From Aromatoleum toluclasticum ATCC 700605 (lineage in GTDB: Bacteria; Pseudomonadota; Gammaproteobacteria; Burkholderiales; Rhodocyclaceae), in the NCBI RefSeq assembly GCF_000378245.1, contig NZ_KB899507.1, positions 62,001 to 126,000 on the forward strand: a DNA stretch of 64,000 nucleotides. The letters run 5' to 3'. The notes under the pieces are model-generated. The model was not told where the DNA came from. It saw only the letters and a program-made list of their open reading frames with translations, and searched no databases. Position 1 is the stretch's first letter. The number at the start of each line of letters is the position of its first letter. Positions 8,349 to 16,395 of this stretch are shown here, one piece after another. The position numbers and the translations under genes are program-made.

Positions 8349-9230
8349 TCAGGCGACCCCGCAGGCTTCCTGGATCGCGCGCTTGAGCAGCACCCCCGAC
8401 ACCTGCTTCCGGTATTCGGCAGTCGAGCGCTTGTCGTCGATCGGGCTGATCTCCCACGGCACCGACGCGGCAACGCGTTGCAGCACCTCCGGCGTGAGTT
8501 CGTGGCCCCTCAGCAGCGTCTCGGTCTTCGTCAGCCGCAGCGGCGTGGGCGCGACACAGCCCATCGCAAGGCGTGCATCGACACAGGTGTTGCCCGACAT
8601 CTCGAGCCGGACGGCGACATTGAGCTTCGCGAGATCCTCGCTCATGCGGGTCATGCGCTTGAACGCGGAGCGGGATCCGGCAGCGGGCGGCGGCAAGGTC
8701 AGTTCGACGGCGAGCTCGTCGGGCTGGCGCGCGGTGACCCCGTATGACAACCAGAAGTCGTCGATGTCGACGTCACGGGAACCGTGCGGTCCGTGCAGCA
8801 CGACGACCCCGCCGAGCGCGTACACCGCGCAGCTGCAATCGCCTGCGGGAGACGCGCGCAGCAGGTTGCCCAGCACCGTGGCGGTGTTGCGCACCTGCGC
8901 GGTCGCGAAGGTCTGCGCCGCATGCCACAGGGCACGGTAATGCTGCTTCACTTCCGGCGGCGCGAGCAGTTCGGCGACCGTCGCCTTGGCGCCGATGCGC
9001 AGGCCCTTTTCCGGGTCGAACAGCACGTAGCCCAGACCCGGGACGTTCTCCAGGCTCATCACGAACTCAGGCAACTTCGCGGCCGATTGCGCGAACTTCA
9101 TCGCAACCATGACGTCGGTGCCACCAGCCATCACGGTGATCCGGTCGCGATGCGTCGACAACAGCTCGACCGCCTCGGCGACGCTTTGCGGCAGCAACAG
9201 GTTAAAGTCCGGCAATATTCGACTGCTCAT
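8349..9230 (-). CDS. Molybdenum hydroxylase medium (FAD) subunit, trimer 1
   Basis: 293 residues of the CoxM/FAD-binding family. The FAD pyrophosphate-binding loop is seen as MAGGTDVM (about 34-41) and the second flavin motif as VRNTATVLGNLL (about 107-118), followed by the C-terminal CO-dehydrogenase flavoprotein domain. It lacks the roughly 40-residue cysteine-rich insertion that carries the extra [4Fe-4S] cluster in 4-hydroxybenzoyl-CoA reductase beta subunits, so this is not a typical HcrB. First gene of the operon, with a direct-repeat operator candidate about 75-110 bases upstream of the start. Confidence 0.9.
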   Translation of the reverse strand: MSSRILPDFNLLLPQSVAEAVELLSTHRDRITVMAGGTDVMVAMKFAQSAAKLPEFVMSLENVPGLGYVLFDPEKGLRIGAKATVAELLAPPEVKQHYRALWHAAQTFATAQVRNTATVLGNLLRASPAGDCSCAVYALGGVVVLHGPHGSRDVDIDDFWLSYGVTARQPDELAVELTLPPPAAGSRSAFKRMTRMSEDLAKLNVAVRLEMSGNTCVDARLAMGCVAPTPLRLTKTETLLRGHELTPEVLQRVAASVPWEISPIDDKRSTAEYRKQVSGVLLKRAIQEACGVA

Positions 9231-9303
9231 GGAGTCACTCCTTCGCGAGACGCAGGTAGGGGGGCGAACTCCCGTATTGATACGGCGACGGCGCGGGGAC
9301 GGC

Positions 9304-9338
9304 TATCCGGGTGCTGCGGCGCCTATCCCCATAGTTCG
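9304..9338 (-). promoter_or_regulatory. Shared direct-repeat operator candidate, copy B
   Basis: TATCC at 9304-9308 and 9324-9328 repeats the layout found at 5299-5323 with the same 20-base period, and the 27-base core is 22/27 identical. A minus-strand TATC element (9279-9282) lies 21 bases downstream, almost the same distance as in copy A, and the FAD-subunit start is about 50 bases beyond that. The sharing of motif, spacing and orientation suggests one regulator for both minus-strand operons. Confidence 0.5.
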
Positions 9339-9444
9339 AAAAGTTCGCTGCGGTGGCTAGTACGAGACGGCGCGAGCTAGCCCCTACCGCGTGGGGGGGA
9401 CGGCGACGGCGACGGATGGCTATAGTCCGCTCACGTTCCACCGC

Positions 9445-9461
9445 ATCGACGCTGCGTCGAT
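9445..9461. promoter_or_regulatory. Perfect 8-1-8 inverted repeat before the small ORF
   Basis: ATCGACGC-T-GCGTCGAT is a perfect 17-base palindrome with one central base, ending 19 bases before the ATG at 9481 and just ahead of the GAGGAGA ribosome site. It could be a repressor operator or an RNA hairpin affecting translation of the 68-residue protein and SufS. Confidence 0.5.
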
Positions 9462-9480
9462 TCACACGAGGAGAAACGCC

Positions 9481-9687
9481 ATGGCTTCCCGATTCGATCC
9501 GATGGTCGCGCTGATGGATTCCGAGAGTGACGCTACCGATGTGGCCGGCATTCCGTTTCCCGCCTCGGGCTGTGCGGAGACACTCGACTTCCCGGCCATG
9601 CCGGACGGCGACTCCTTCCTCGGCGAAGTTCTGGCGTTCATCCGTAGCACGGCCGAGCGGGCCGGGGGCGCCCCGGCGAGCCGATGA
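9481..9687 (+). CDS. 68-residue protein of unknown function upstream of sufS
   Basis: Starts at an ATG with a strong GAGGAGA site and ends 31 bases before the cysteine desulfurase start, so the two are probably cotranscribed. The product is acidic, has one cysteine (in SGCAE) and a predicted C-terminal helix ([16 protein letters not shown]). No membrane segment or known domain is recognised. Its position suggests a role linked to the desulfurase, for example as a small partner or regulator; this is inference only. A longer in-frame start at 9391 has no ribosome site and is rejected. Confidence 0.6.
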   Translation: MASRFDPMVALMDSESDATDVAGIPFPASGCAETLDFPAMPDGDSFLGEVLAFIRSTAERAGGAPASR

Positions 9688-9718
9688 CTACAAGGACCGC
9701 ATACAGGAAGGACGGGCG

Positions 9719-11014
9719 ATGACGAAGGTCGCGACGGACACCCGCGAAACCGTTCCCGGCGCCGCCCGCCGCGATCTGGCCCAGGCGCGCGCCGATTTCC
9801 CCATCCTGCGCACGTGCGTGAATGGGCACCCCCTGACCTACCTCGACAATGCGGCGACCACGCAGAAACCGGACGCTGTCATCGATGCCGAGGCCGATTT
9901 CTACCGCAACAACAATGCGAACGTGCACCGCGGCGTGCACGCACTGAGCCAGCGCGCGACCGATGCCCACGAGGCCGCGCGTCACAAGGTCCGTTCATTC
10001 ATCAATGCACACGCCGATGCCGAAATCATCTTCGTGCGCGGCACGACGGAGGCGATCAACCTCGTCGCGCAAGGCTTTGCAGAGCCGCGCCTGAGGGCCG
10101 GCGACGAAATCGTCGTCAGCGCGATGGAGCACCATTCCAACATCGTGCCGTGGCAAATGGCATGCCGGCGCACCGGCGCCGTGCTGCGCGTGGTGCCCGT
10201 CGACGATGCCGGCGAATTCGATGTGGATGCGTATGCCGCGCTGCTGAACGCGCGCACCCGTATCGTGGCCGTGACGCACCTGTCGAACGCGCTGGGTACG
10301 ATTACCCCGGTTCGACGCATCATCGACCTCGCCCACGCCCGCGGCGTGCCGGTGCTGCTCGACGGCGCGCAGGCGATCTCGCATCTGCCGGTCGATGTGC
10401 GAGCGCTCGACTGCGATTTCTATGCGTTCTCCGCACACAAGCTGTACGGGCCGACCGGCATCGGCGTGCTCTACGGCAAGACGGAGCACCTGCAGGCGAT
10501 GACGCCATGCCAGGGCGGCGGCGACATGATCCGTTCGGTGAGCTTCGACGCGACCGAGTACAACGAGCTTCCCTACCGGCTCGAAGCCGGCACGCCCCAC
10601 ATCGCGGGCGTCGTCGCACTGGGCGCCGCGCTCGACTACGTGAGCGCCATCGGCATCGAACGCATCGCCGCGCACGAACGCGCGCTGCTGCACGACGCCA
10701 CACTACAGCTGAACCGCATCCCCGGCCTGCGCATCATCGGGACCGCCACGGAAAAGGCCGGCGTCCTGTCCTTCACGCTCGACGACATCCATCCCCACGA
10801 CATTGGCACGATGCTCGACGACCGCGGCATCGCCATCCGCGCCGGCCACCACTGCGCGATGCCGCTGATGCAGCGCCTCGGCCTCACCGGCACCGCTCGC
10901 GCATCCTTCGCGCTGTACAACACGCATGACGATGTGGACCGGCTCGTCGCCGGCATCCGGCGAGTGTGCGACACGCTCGGCGAGGGCGCGGGCTTTTGCG
11001 AGCCGGCGGATTAG
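9719..11014 (+). CDS. sufS: SufS-type cysteine desulfurase
   Basis: 431 residues from the ATG at 9719, chosen for CAGGAAGGA upstream; residues about 20-425 are the class V aminotransferase fold. The PLP-binding lysine is Lys241 in [10 protein letters not shown], the PLP-contact motif EHHSNIVPW is at about 137-145, and the persulfide-forming Cys379 lies in [10 protein letters not shown], the SufS-type (group II) short loop. It removes sulfur from cysteine as an enzyme-bound persulfide. No other suf gene is near, so it is not part of a standard suf operon. It is divergent from a molybdenum hydroxylase operon, whose enzyme class needs a terminal sulfido ligand on Mo; supplying that sulfur is a plausible but unproven role. 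Confidence 0.92.
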   Translation: MTKVATDTRETVPGAARRDLAQARADFPILRTCVNGHPLTYLDNAATTQKPDAVIDAEADFYRNNNANVHRGVHALSQRATDAHEAARHKVRSFINAHADAEIIFVRGTTEAINLVAQGFAEPRLRAGDEIVVSAMEHHSNIVPWQMACRRTGAVLRVVPVDDAGEFDVDAYAALLNARTRIVAVTHLSNALGTITPVRRIIDLAHARGVPVLLDGAQAISHLPVDVRALDCDFYAFSAHKLYGPTGIGVLYGKTEHLQAMTPCQGGGDMIRSVSFDATEYNELPYRLEAGTPHIAGVVALGAALDYVSAIGIERIAAHERALLHDATLQLNRIPGLRIIGTATEKAGVLSFTLDDIHPHDIGTMLDDRGIAIRAGHHCAMPLMQRLGLTGTARASFALYNTHDDVDRLVAGIRRVCDTLGEGAGFCEPAD

Positions 11015-11299
11015 CCCCCGACCCGGGGCGACTCCGGCAAATGCCGCCGAACCTCACCTCATACAATGATCCCCACGGCCGCCCTGTCCCGGGTCACCTT
11101 CCAGCGTCAGAAGATCGAGGTGTCGGCGCTCAGGATGCGAAAATACCCAACCCACACGCACACCCGACCGATGACGGTGCATCGGGACAAGAGAAAGTCG
11201 GTGGGCCAACGAACCGACCAACTTCCTCCACAATCTCTGTGGGCGAGCCTGTGGACAGGATGCGGGCAACCGAGGGAAGGCGCGCTGCCTCGAGCGCCT
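11015..11299. other. Convergent intergenic region without recognised gene
   Basis: 285 bases between the converging sufS and FeS-oxidoreductase genes. A short GC hairpin (GCCCC / GGGGC) directly follows the sufS stop without a T-run. An open frame at 11066-11326 has no ribosome site and an unlikely composition, and it runs into the neighbouring gene; it is not called. Confidence 0.5.
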
Positions 11300-13273
11300 T
11301 CAGACGGTTTCTGCCGATGCCGGTAGTGCCGCCGCCACCAACTCCGCCACATCGAACACCCGCCTCTCCTCCCCGTGCTTCGAAGCGCTGGACGTCAGCA
11401 TCAGCAAGCAGAACGAACACGAGGTCGCGACCTTGCCGGCGCCGGTGTCTATGGCTTCCTGCATGCGCACGTCGTTGACGCGGGCAGTGCCACCTTTTCC
11501 GCCCCAGTAGTTACCGCCACCGGCGCCACAACAAAAGCTTTCCTTGCGATTACGCGGCATCTCGATGACTTGGGCGACGGCACCGAGCACACGGCGCGGT
11601 TCGGCGACGATGTCGTTGTGGCGCGCGAGGTAGCAGGGATCGTGGAACGTGATCTTTTCCGCGTCGTTGCGGACGACGTTCAGGCGGCCGTCGCCGATCA
11701 GCTGGTCGATTAGGACTGAGTGGGGGATGGTCTGCCAGTCGGCGCCGAGTTCAGGGTAGTAGCGGTCGAAGCTGTTGAAGCAGTGCGCGCACATCGTGAT
11801 GACTTTCTGGATCTTGCGCTCGCGGAAGTCCTCGATGTTGGCCTGCGCGATCTCGACGAACTGCATCTCGTCGCCGGCCATCTTCGCGGGGTCGCCCGTG
11901 CAGCGCGACTCTTCGAGGATTCCGTAGGACACCTCGGCGGTCTCGAGGATGCGCACCATGGCACGTGCGACTTCCTGGGCGCGGGGCTCGAAAGCGACGG
12001 AGCAGCCGATCCAGAGCAGGTATTCGGTCTTGCCGGCCTCGAAGAGGGGCACATCCAGCCCTTTGCGCCAGTCGTCGGGGTTCGCCGCGGTGCCGACAAA
12101 GGGGTGGCCGCGGGATTCGAGGTTGCGGTTGGCGAGCGCCAGCGTATCGGGCATTTCCGAACGGTCCATGACGAAATGGCGGCGGAACTCGAGGATGGTC
12201 TCGGCAGGACTGTTGCTCGCGGGACACTCCTCGACGCAGGCTGCACAGGTGGTGCAGTCGAACACTGCCTGCAGGCCGATCTCGTCGATCAGCGCGGCGT
12301 CGTCGAAGCGCCCGTTCTCCAGGTAAGTGGCACAGGTGGTCATGACCTTCTTCGGCGACAGTGCCTTGCCTGTCTGGGCCGCAGGGCACACCTCGTGGCA
12401 GCGCCCGCACCACAGGCACGCGGAGAAATCGAGCAGCTTCTTGCGATCGAGGTCTGCGAGCTTCGCTGCACCGAAGGAGAACTCCTCCCCTTCCGGCGGC
12501 TCGGCGTCGAAATCGATTGGGGCGAGCGTGATCCCTGAGCGGCGGCGGGCGAGCGCGGCGTTCGCGGGCGCGAGCAGCATGTGTGACAGGGGTGTGTGGG
12601 CGATCAGGCCGATGAAGGCGACGCCCAACAGGGCGTGCAGCCACCAGGCGAGGTGCATGCCGAGGGGGTCGGCACCAAGACCACTGTCGCGCAGCGCGCC
12701 CGCGAGCGCGAGTCCGAAGAATTCGCCTCGGCTCGCCGCTGCGGGGGCCACCAGGCGGAGCGCCTCGGCCGCGAAACCCGCGGCGATAGTGATGAGGAAC
12801 AACACTTCCATGGCGACGAAGCCGCGGCGGAAGCCCCCCGTGTCGAGGCGTTCGAGGCGCACGAGGCGCCGCACCAGGAAGAAGGCGACGCCTGCGAACA
12901 TCAGCAGGCCGGCGAGCTCGCGCCCGAGTTCCATTATGAGAAAGCCGAACCGCCCTTCGTACACCGGAACACCGACAAAACTGAGCACGAAGGCGGCGTG
13001 GCCGAGGATGGCGACGAGCGCGCCGCCGAACATCACGCCGTGCGCAAGCCCCGCGACGGGACGCTTCTTGAGGCGCGACGTCAGCAGGCCGCGGGAGGCG
13101 AACGCCCCGAGGTTCAGACGCTCACGCCATGGCCGCGTTCCAACGGGCCCCGCGAGGACCTTGCCCGCCGCGATCAGCGAGGCGCGCCGTTTCAGGCCGA
13201 GAAACACGCTCGCCAGGGCGCCTCCCAGCAGGATCGCGAGGATCGTGTAGTCGAGTGCGGAGATCGCGGACAT
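11300..13273 (-). CDS. Membrane FeS/heme oxidoreductase of the ETF:quinone (EMO) type
   Basis: 657 residues. The N-terminal third is a NarI-like membrane domain with about six helices and histidines suited to heme b (for example His78, His92, His207, His213, His226). Next come two [4Fe-4S] motifs, Cys286/289/292/296 (CLWCGRCHEVCP) and Cys340/343/346/350 (CTTCAACVEECP). The C-terminus has two CCG (HdrB/HdrD-type) repeats with MCAHC (495-498), HDPC (547), CCG (581-582) and SCSFC (619-622). This layout matches the membrane enzymes that move electrons from ETF to (mena)quinone in bacteria using many acyl-CoA dehydrogenases. An ETF alpha gene lies three genes upstream in the same direction, which fits. 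It converges on sufS. Confidence 0.88.
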   Translation of the reverse strand: MSAISALDYTILAILLGGALASVFLGLKRRASLIAAGKVLAGPVGTRPWRERLNLGAFASRGLLTSRLKKRPVAGLAHGVMFGGALVAILGHAAFVLSFVGVPVYEGRFGFLIMELGRELAGLLMFAGVAFFLVRRLVRLERLDTGGFRRGFVAMEVLFLITIAAGFAAEALRLVAPAAASRGEFFGLALAGALRDSGLGADPLGMHLAWWLHALLGVAFIGLIAHTPLSHMLLAPANAALARRRSGITLAPIDFDAEPPEGEEFSFGAAKLADLDRKKLLDFSACLWCGRCHEVCPAAQTGKALSPKKVMTTCATYLENGRFDDAALIDEIGLQAVFDCTTCAACVEECPASNSPAETILEFRRHFVMDRSEMPDTLALANRNLESRGHPFVGTAANPDDWRKGLDVPLFEAGKTEYLLWIGCSVAFEPRAQEVARAMVRILETAEVSYGILEESRCTGDPAKMAGDEMQFVEIAQANIEDFRERKIQKVITMCAHCFNSFDRYYPELGADWQTIPHSVLIDQLIGDGRLNVVRNDAEKITFHDPCYLARHNDIVAEPRRVLGAVAQVIEMPRNRKESFCCGAGGGNYWGGKGGTARVNDVRMQEAIDTGAGKVATSCSFCLLMLTSSASKHGEERRVFDVAELVAAALPASAETV

Positions 13274-13297
13274 GGTCGGGGCCCCGATGGATGTGGG

Positions 13298-14491
13298 TCA
13301 GCGTTTCAGGATGGCGGCGGTCGCATTTCCGCCGAGGCCGTTGGTCTGGGCGAGGCCGACCTTCGCGTCCGGCACCTGTCGTCCCCCCGCCTGACCGCGC
13401 AATTGCCAGGTGAGCTCGGCGATCTGGAAGACCCCCATCGCGGTGGTGGCCTCGCCGAAGGATACGAAGCCGCCTGAGGGGTTGATCGGCATCCTGCCAG
13501 TGGGGGCGGTCTCGCCCGCCTCGAGCAGACGCTCGGCCTCGCCGGGTTCGCACAGCCCCCATTCCTCGGGAAAGGCGAGCTCGTAGTAGCAGGTGTTGTC
13601 CTGCAGCTCGGTGAAGCTGATCTCGCGCGGGCCGATGCCGGAGCGCTCGAACGCCTTCATGACGGCGGACTTCGCCTCGGTATGGAAGCTCGGGCCAGAG
13701 GGAACCGGCCCGGCGAGGCTCCGCGGCAAGGCGTCATCGAAGCCGATGGTGGCGACGGTGCTGGTGGCGACCGTGACCGGTTTCGACGTGAAGCGACGCG
13801 CCATGGCTTTCGAGCAGATCACCGCGGCGGCGGCACCGTTCGACACGGGGCAGATCTCGAACAGCCGAAGGGGATTGCTGACATAGGGCGATGCGAGCAC
13901 CTCGTCGAGCGACACAGCCTTCTGGAAACGCGCGAACGGATTGCTCTCGGAGCACTTGCGTGCCTTCACGGTGACCTTTGCCATCTGCGTCTCGGTAGTG
14001 CCGTAGTCGAACATGCGACGACGCGCGAGGGTCGCCCAGAAGGCCGGCCCAGGCATGCCGACACAGCGCTGGCGCAGGTATTCGGGGTCGTTCGCGTCCT
14101 CTACGCCGGAAGTCTGGATCATGCCCTTCGGCATCACCTCGCCGCCAACCACGAGCACGATGTCATGGATGCCGCCGGCAACCAGCGAATAGCCGATGTT
14201 GAAGGCGTTGCCCCCGGCGGCGCAGCCAGCCGAGAGGTTGTAGACCGGGATGCCGGTGCAACCGAGGTCCTCGACGATGTCGTTGCCATTGAGGCCCCAG
14301 CCCTTGCCCCCGGAAAAGCGCGAGCTTGCCGCCGACACGGCCTGCACCTGCTTCCACGAGATCCCCGCATCCTTCATGGCCATATCGACTGCGTGGCGGC
14401 ACAGCTCGGTGACGGACTTCTCTCCCACGATGGCATCGCCGGTCTTGCCGAAGCGATGCATCCCTACTCCCAGAACGACTACTTCCTGCAT
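13298..14491 (-). CDS. SCP-x-type thiolase / acetyl-CoA acetyltransferase-like protein
   Basis: 397 residues from the ATG at 14491 (GGCGGGGAAA upstream; a GTG at 14521 would add ten residues and is possible). The nucleophilic cysteine of thiolases is present at Cys90 in NLSAGCAAGG. The C-terminal region has NPSGGFVSFGEATTAMG in place of the usual GHPxGxSG motif and AQTNGLGG where biosynthetic thiolases have a second cysteine, as expected of the lipid-transfer/SCP-x subclass. Such enzymes cleave beta-ketoacyl-CoA thiolytically, often on bulky or branched substrates, and usually need a DUF35 partner. That partner is encoded directly upstream in the operon. Confidence 0.87.
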   Translation of the reverse strand: MQEVVVLGVGMHRFGKTGDAIVGEKSVTELCRHAVDMAMKDAGISWKQVQAVSAASSRFSGGKGWGLNGNDIVEDLGCTGIPVYNLSAGCAAGGNAFNIGYSLVAGGIHDIVLVVGGEVMPKGMIQTSGVEDANDPEYLRQRCVGMPGPAFWATLARRRMFDYGTTETQMAKVTVKARKCSESNPFARFQKAVSLDEVLASPYVSNPLRLFEICPVSNGAAAAVICSKAMARRFTSKPVTVATSTVATIGFDDALPRSLAGPVPSGPSFHTEAKSAVMKAFERSGIGPREISFTELQDNTCYYELAFPEEWGLCEPGEAERLLEAGETAPTGRMPINPSGGFVSFGEATTAMGVFQIAELTWQLRGQAGGRQVPDAKVGLAQTNGLGGNATAAILKR

Positions 14492-14564
14492 GTTTTCCCC
14501 GCCTATTAAACCGGTGCTCACCCCCTACGCTCCTGTTCGAGGGGAGGGAGTGACCGCGCAGCGC

Positions 14565-15020
14565 TCACCGGTCAAGCAATTTGAATTTCCACGACGTGAA
14601 GGTCCGGCCGTCTTCGTGGTGGATGGGCTCGATCACGAGCCGGACACGCGAGCCGACTTGCATGAACTCGACCGCGTCCACCATCTGCCCGACCACCCGC
14701 AACCCACTGTCCAGGTCGACCACTCCAATCGCGTACGGCATGAAGGGCTTGTCGTAGCGGTGCGGCGGCGGCGGCGGAAAATCGGCGACCGAATAGCTCC
14801 ACAACCGTCCCTCACCGCCAAAGGTGCAGGGCACGATCCTCGACTCGTCGCAGCCGGGATTGCGGCACGCGGCCACCCGCGGGAAGTACGGGGTGTCGCA
14901 GCAGGTGCAGCGGGCGCCGTGCAGGCTGGGCTCGCCCTCTTCCGAAAAGAGCCCCGGGACACAGGGCTCGCGCAGCGACGCCTTATTGGTAGAGTCATCC
15001 ATTGCATACCACTCCGTCAT
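14565..15020 (-). CDS. DUF35 Zn-ribbon/OB-fold protein, partner of the adjacent thiolase
   Basis: 151 residues from an ATG that overlaps the ETF alpha stop as ATGA. A rubredoxin-like zinc ribbon is seen near residues 37-55 (CTCC, CRNPGC), followed by an OB-fold with [20 protein letters not shown] and a basic C-terminus. DUF35 proteins bind SCP-x-type thiolases and aldolases and help with acyl-CoA binding. Located between etfA and the thiolase, it is predicted to form a complex with the thiolase at 13298-14491. Confidence 0.88.
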   Translation of the reverse strand: MTEWYAMDDSTNKASLREPCVPGLFSEEGEPSLHGARCTCCDTPYFPRVAACRNPGCDESRIVPCTFGGEGRLWSYSVADFPPPPPHRYDKPFMPYAIGVVDLDSGLRVVGQMVDAVEFMQVGSRVRLVIEPIHHEDGRTFTSWKFKLLDR

Positions 15021-15973
15021 GCCTTCGCGGCCTTGATGAGTTCGGGGAGGATCTCCAGGCAGTCGCCCACCACGCCGTAATGCGCGTAGCGGAAGATCGA
15101 CGCGTCTGCATCCTTGTTGATTGCGACGATGGTCTTCGCAGCGGAGCAGCCGGCCATATGCTGACTGGCGCCGGAGATGCCTACCGCGACGTACAGCGAC
15201 GGGCGGGTGATCTTGCCGGTGAGGCCGACCTGGTGCGATGAGTCGATCCAACCGTCGTCGACAATCGCCCGCGAACCTCCCCACATGCCTCCGAGCGCCG
15301 CGGCCATGTCCTTGACCATCTCGAAGTTCTCCTTGCTGCCCAGACCCCGACCACCCGACACAATGATCGGGGCATCTTCGAGGCGCGCTTCGGCGACCTG
15401 CGGCGCGGAGATCACCTCGAAGCGCTCGGCGATAGCGCCCGCGTCGAGCGCGACCGCGTGCTGGACGACGGTCGTGGGCGCGGCGGCGGGCGCCGCGACG
15501 ATAGAGGTGGTCGTCACCGACAGCACCGCGACCGCCGCCGTCACCTCATAGACGGCATGCGTATCGCCACCGAAAGCCGTTGCCGTCACGTGCAGGCTGC
15601 TGCCGGCCGGCTCCGCGTCGAACACGTTGGCGACCACGGGCACGCCGAGACGGCCTGCGAGGCGCGCCGCAATGACGCGCGATTCGGCACCCTGGTTGAA
15701 CAGCACGGCGCGCGGCGTGGTGCTGCCGCAGTAGGCGGCGAGGGTTGCGACCAGCGCATCCGGCCCGGAAGCCGAAGCGGCGGCTCCCTCGATGCGGTCG
15801 ATGCGGTTCACGCCGTAACGGGCGGCCACTTCGGCCGCCGCGCGCGCGGCATCGCCGAGCACCAGCCAGCGAAATTCCACCCCGGTCGAGCCAGCCAGCT
15901 TGCGTGCGAGGGTCAGCGCCTCTTCGGTACCACCGTCGATGGCATCACCCCAGGAACACAGCACAACGGCCAT
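15017..15973 (-). CDS. etfA: Electron transfer flavoprotein alpha subunit
   Basis: 318 residues from the ATG at 15973 (AAGGAGT upstream). The C-terminal FAD domain is canonical: [47 protein letters not shown], and a final VAINKD. The N-terminal half is a normal ETF alpha/beta-type fold. ETF alpha works as a heterodimer with ETF beta to carry electrons from acyl-CoA dehydrogenases to a quinone reductase. No beta subunit gene is present on either side; upstream is a non-coding divergent promoter region. It probably pairs with a beta subunit encoded elsewhere. First gene of the minus-strand operon that ends with the EMO-type oxidoreductase. Confidence 0.92.
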   Translation of the reverse strand: MAVVLCSWGDAIDGGTEEALTLARKLAGSTGVEFRWLVLGDAARAAAEVAARYGVNRIDRIEGAAASASGPDALVATLAAYCGSTTPRAVLFNQGAESRVIAARLAGRLGVPVVANVFDAEPAGSSLHVTATAFGGDTHAVYEVTAAVAVLSVTTTSIVAAPAAAPTTVVQHAVALDAGAIAERFEVISAPQVAEARLEDAPIIVSGGRGLGSKENFEMVKDMAAALGGMWGGSRAIVDDGWIDSSHQVGLTGKITRPSLYVAVGISGASQHMAGCSAAKTIVAINKDADASIFRYAHYGVVGDCLEILPELIKAAKA

Positions 15974-16395
15974 AGCGAGTACTCCTTGTTCAGTGCGACG
16001 AATTGAACTAGCGGGCATCCGGCAGAGCCGACGTATTTACGTGCGGACGCTTATGGCGTTTTCTCGGCACAGCCCCGGATCCCGATACCTGAATCCAGTC
16101 TAATTGCCCATACTTTTTCGCACTGCGCCGCCTCGAATCAGAAGGGGACTTTGCCAATTCATTTCCGGCCAGCCAAAAACCCTTGTCCAGCAAGGCATTG
16201 GCCGACACAAGAATGGGCTTCTGCGTTACTGCTGGCGCGGACATGGCCTTATCTGACATTCCTGCGGCCACTTCGGAACTGCCGCCGGACAACACCGCGG
16301 AAGATCGGAATCTAGAATCGGCTCAACGATTCGCGGCATGGCGGCAATTGCCGATTTGCCAACCGTCTTGATTAATTCCTGATGCGGGGACAGAC
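15974..16395. other. Divergent promoter region between etfA operon and catabolic operon
   Basis: 422 bases, lower in GC than the flanks, with no convincing gene (a frame at 16183-16371 lacks a ribosome site). On the plus strand TTGCCG (16348-16353) and ATTAAT (16371-16376) are spaced 17 bases apart and could be a weak sigma-70 promoter about 20 bases before the acyl-CoA dehydrogenase start. A small inverted repeat ACGTA-TT-TACGT lies at 16031-16042, about 60 bases upstream of etfA, and could be an operator. Both assignments are tentative. Confidence 0.4.

Noticed and set aside
8349-9230. Identification of the first Mo hydroxylase as 4-hydroxybenzoyl-CoA reductase (HcrABC)
   Set aside because: The FAD subunit lacks the cysteine-rich insertion that binds the extra [4Fe-4S] cluster in HcrB.
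9481-11014. Encapsulin family 2 cargo-type cysteine desulfurase system
   Set aside because: No encapsulin shell gene is present and the desulfurase lacks the long N-terminal cargo domain of those systems.
11066-11326. Possible 86-residue gene between sufS and the FeS oxidoreductase
   Set aside because: No ribosome site, unusual composition, and it overlaps the end of the oxidoreductase gene on the other strand.
14492-14521. Upstream GTG start for the first thiolase
   Set aside because: The ATG at 14491 has GGCGGGG at good spacing and matches the usual thiolase N-terminus; the GTG remains possible.
16183-16371. Possible short gene (62 codons) in the etfA divergent region
   Set aside because: No ribosome site, no domain, and the region better fits a promoter.
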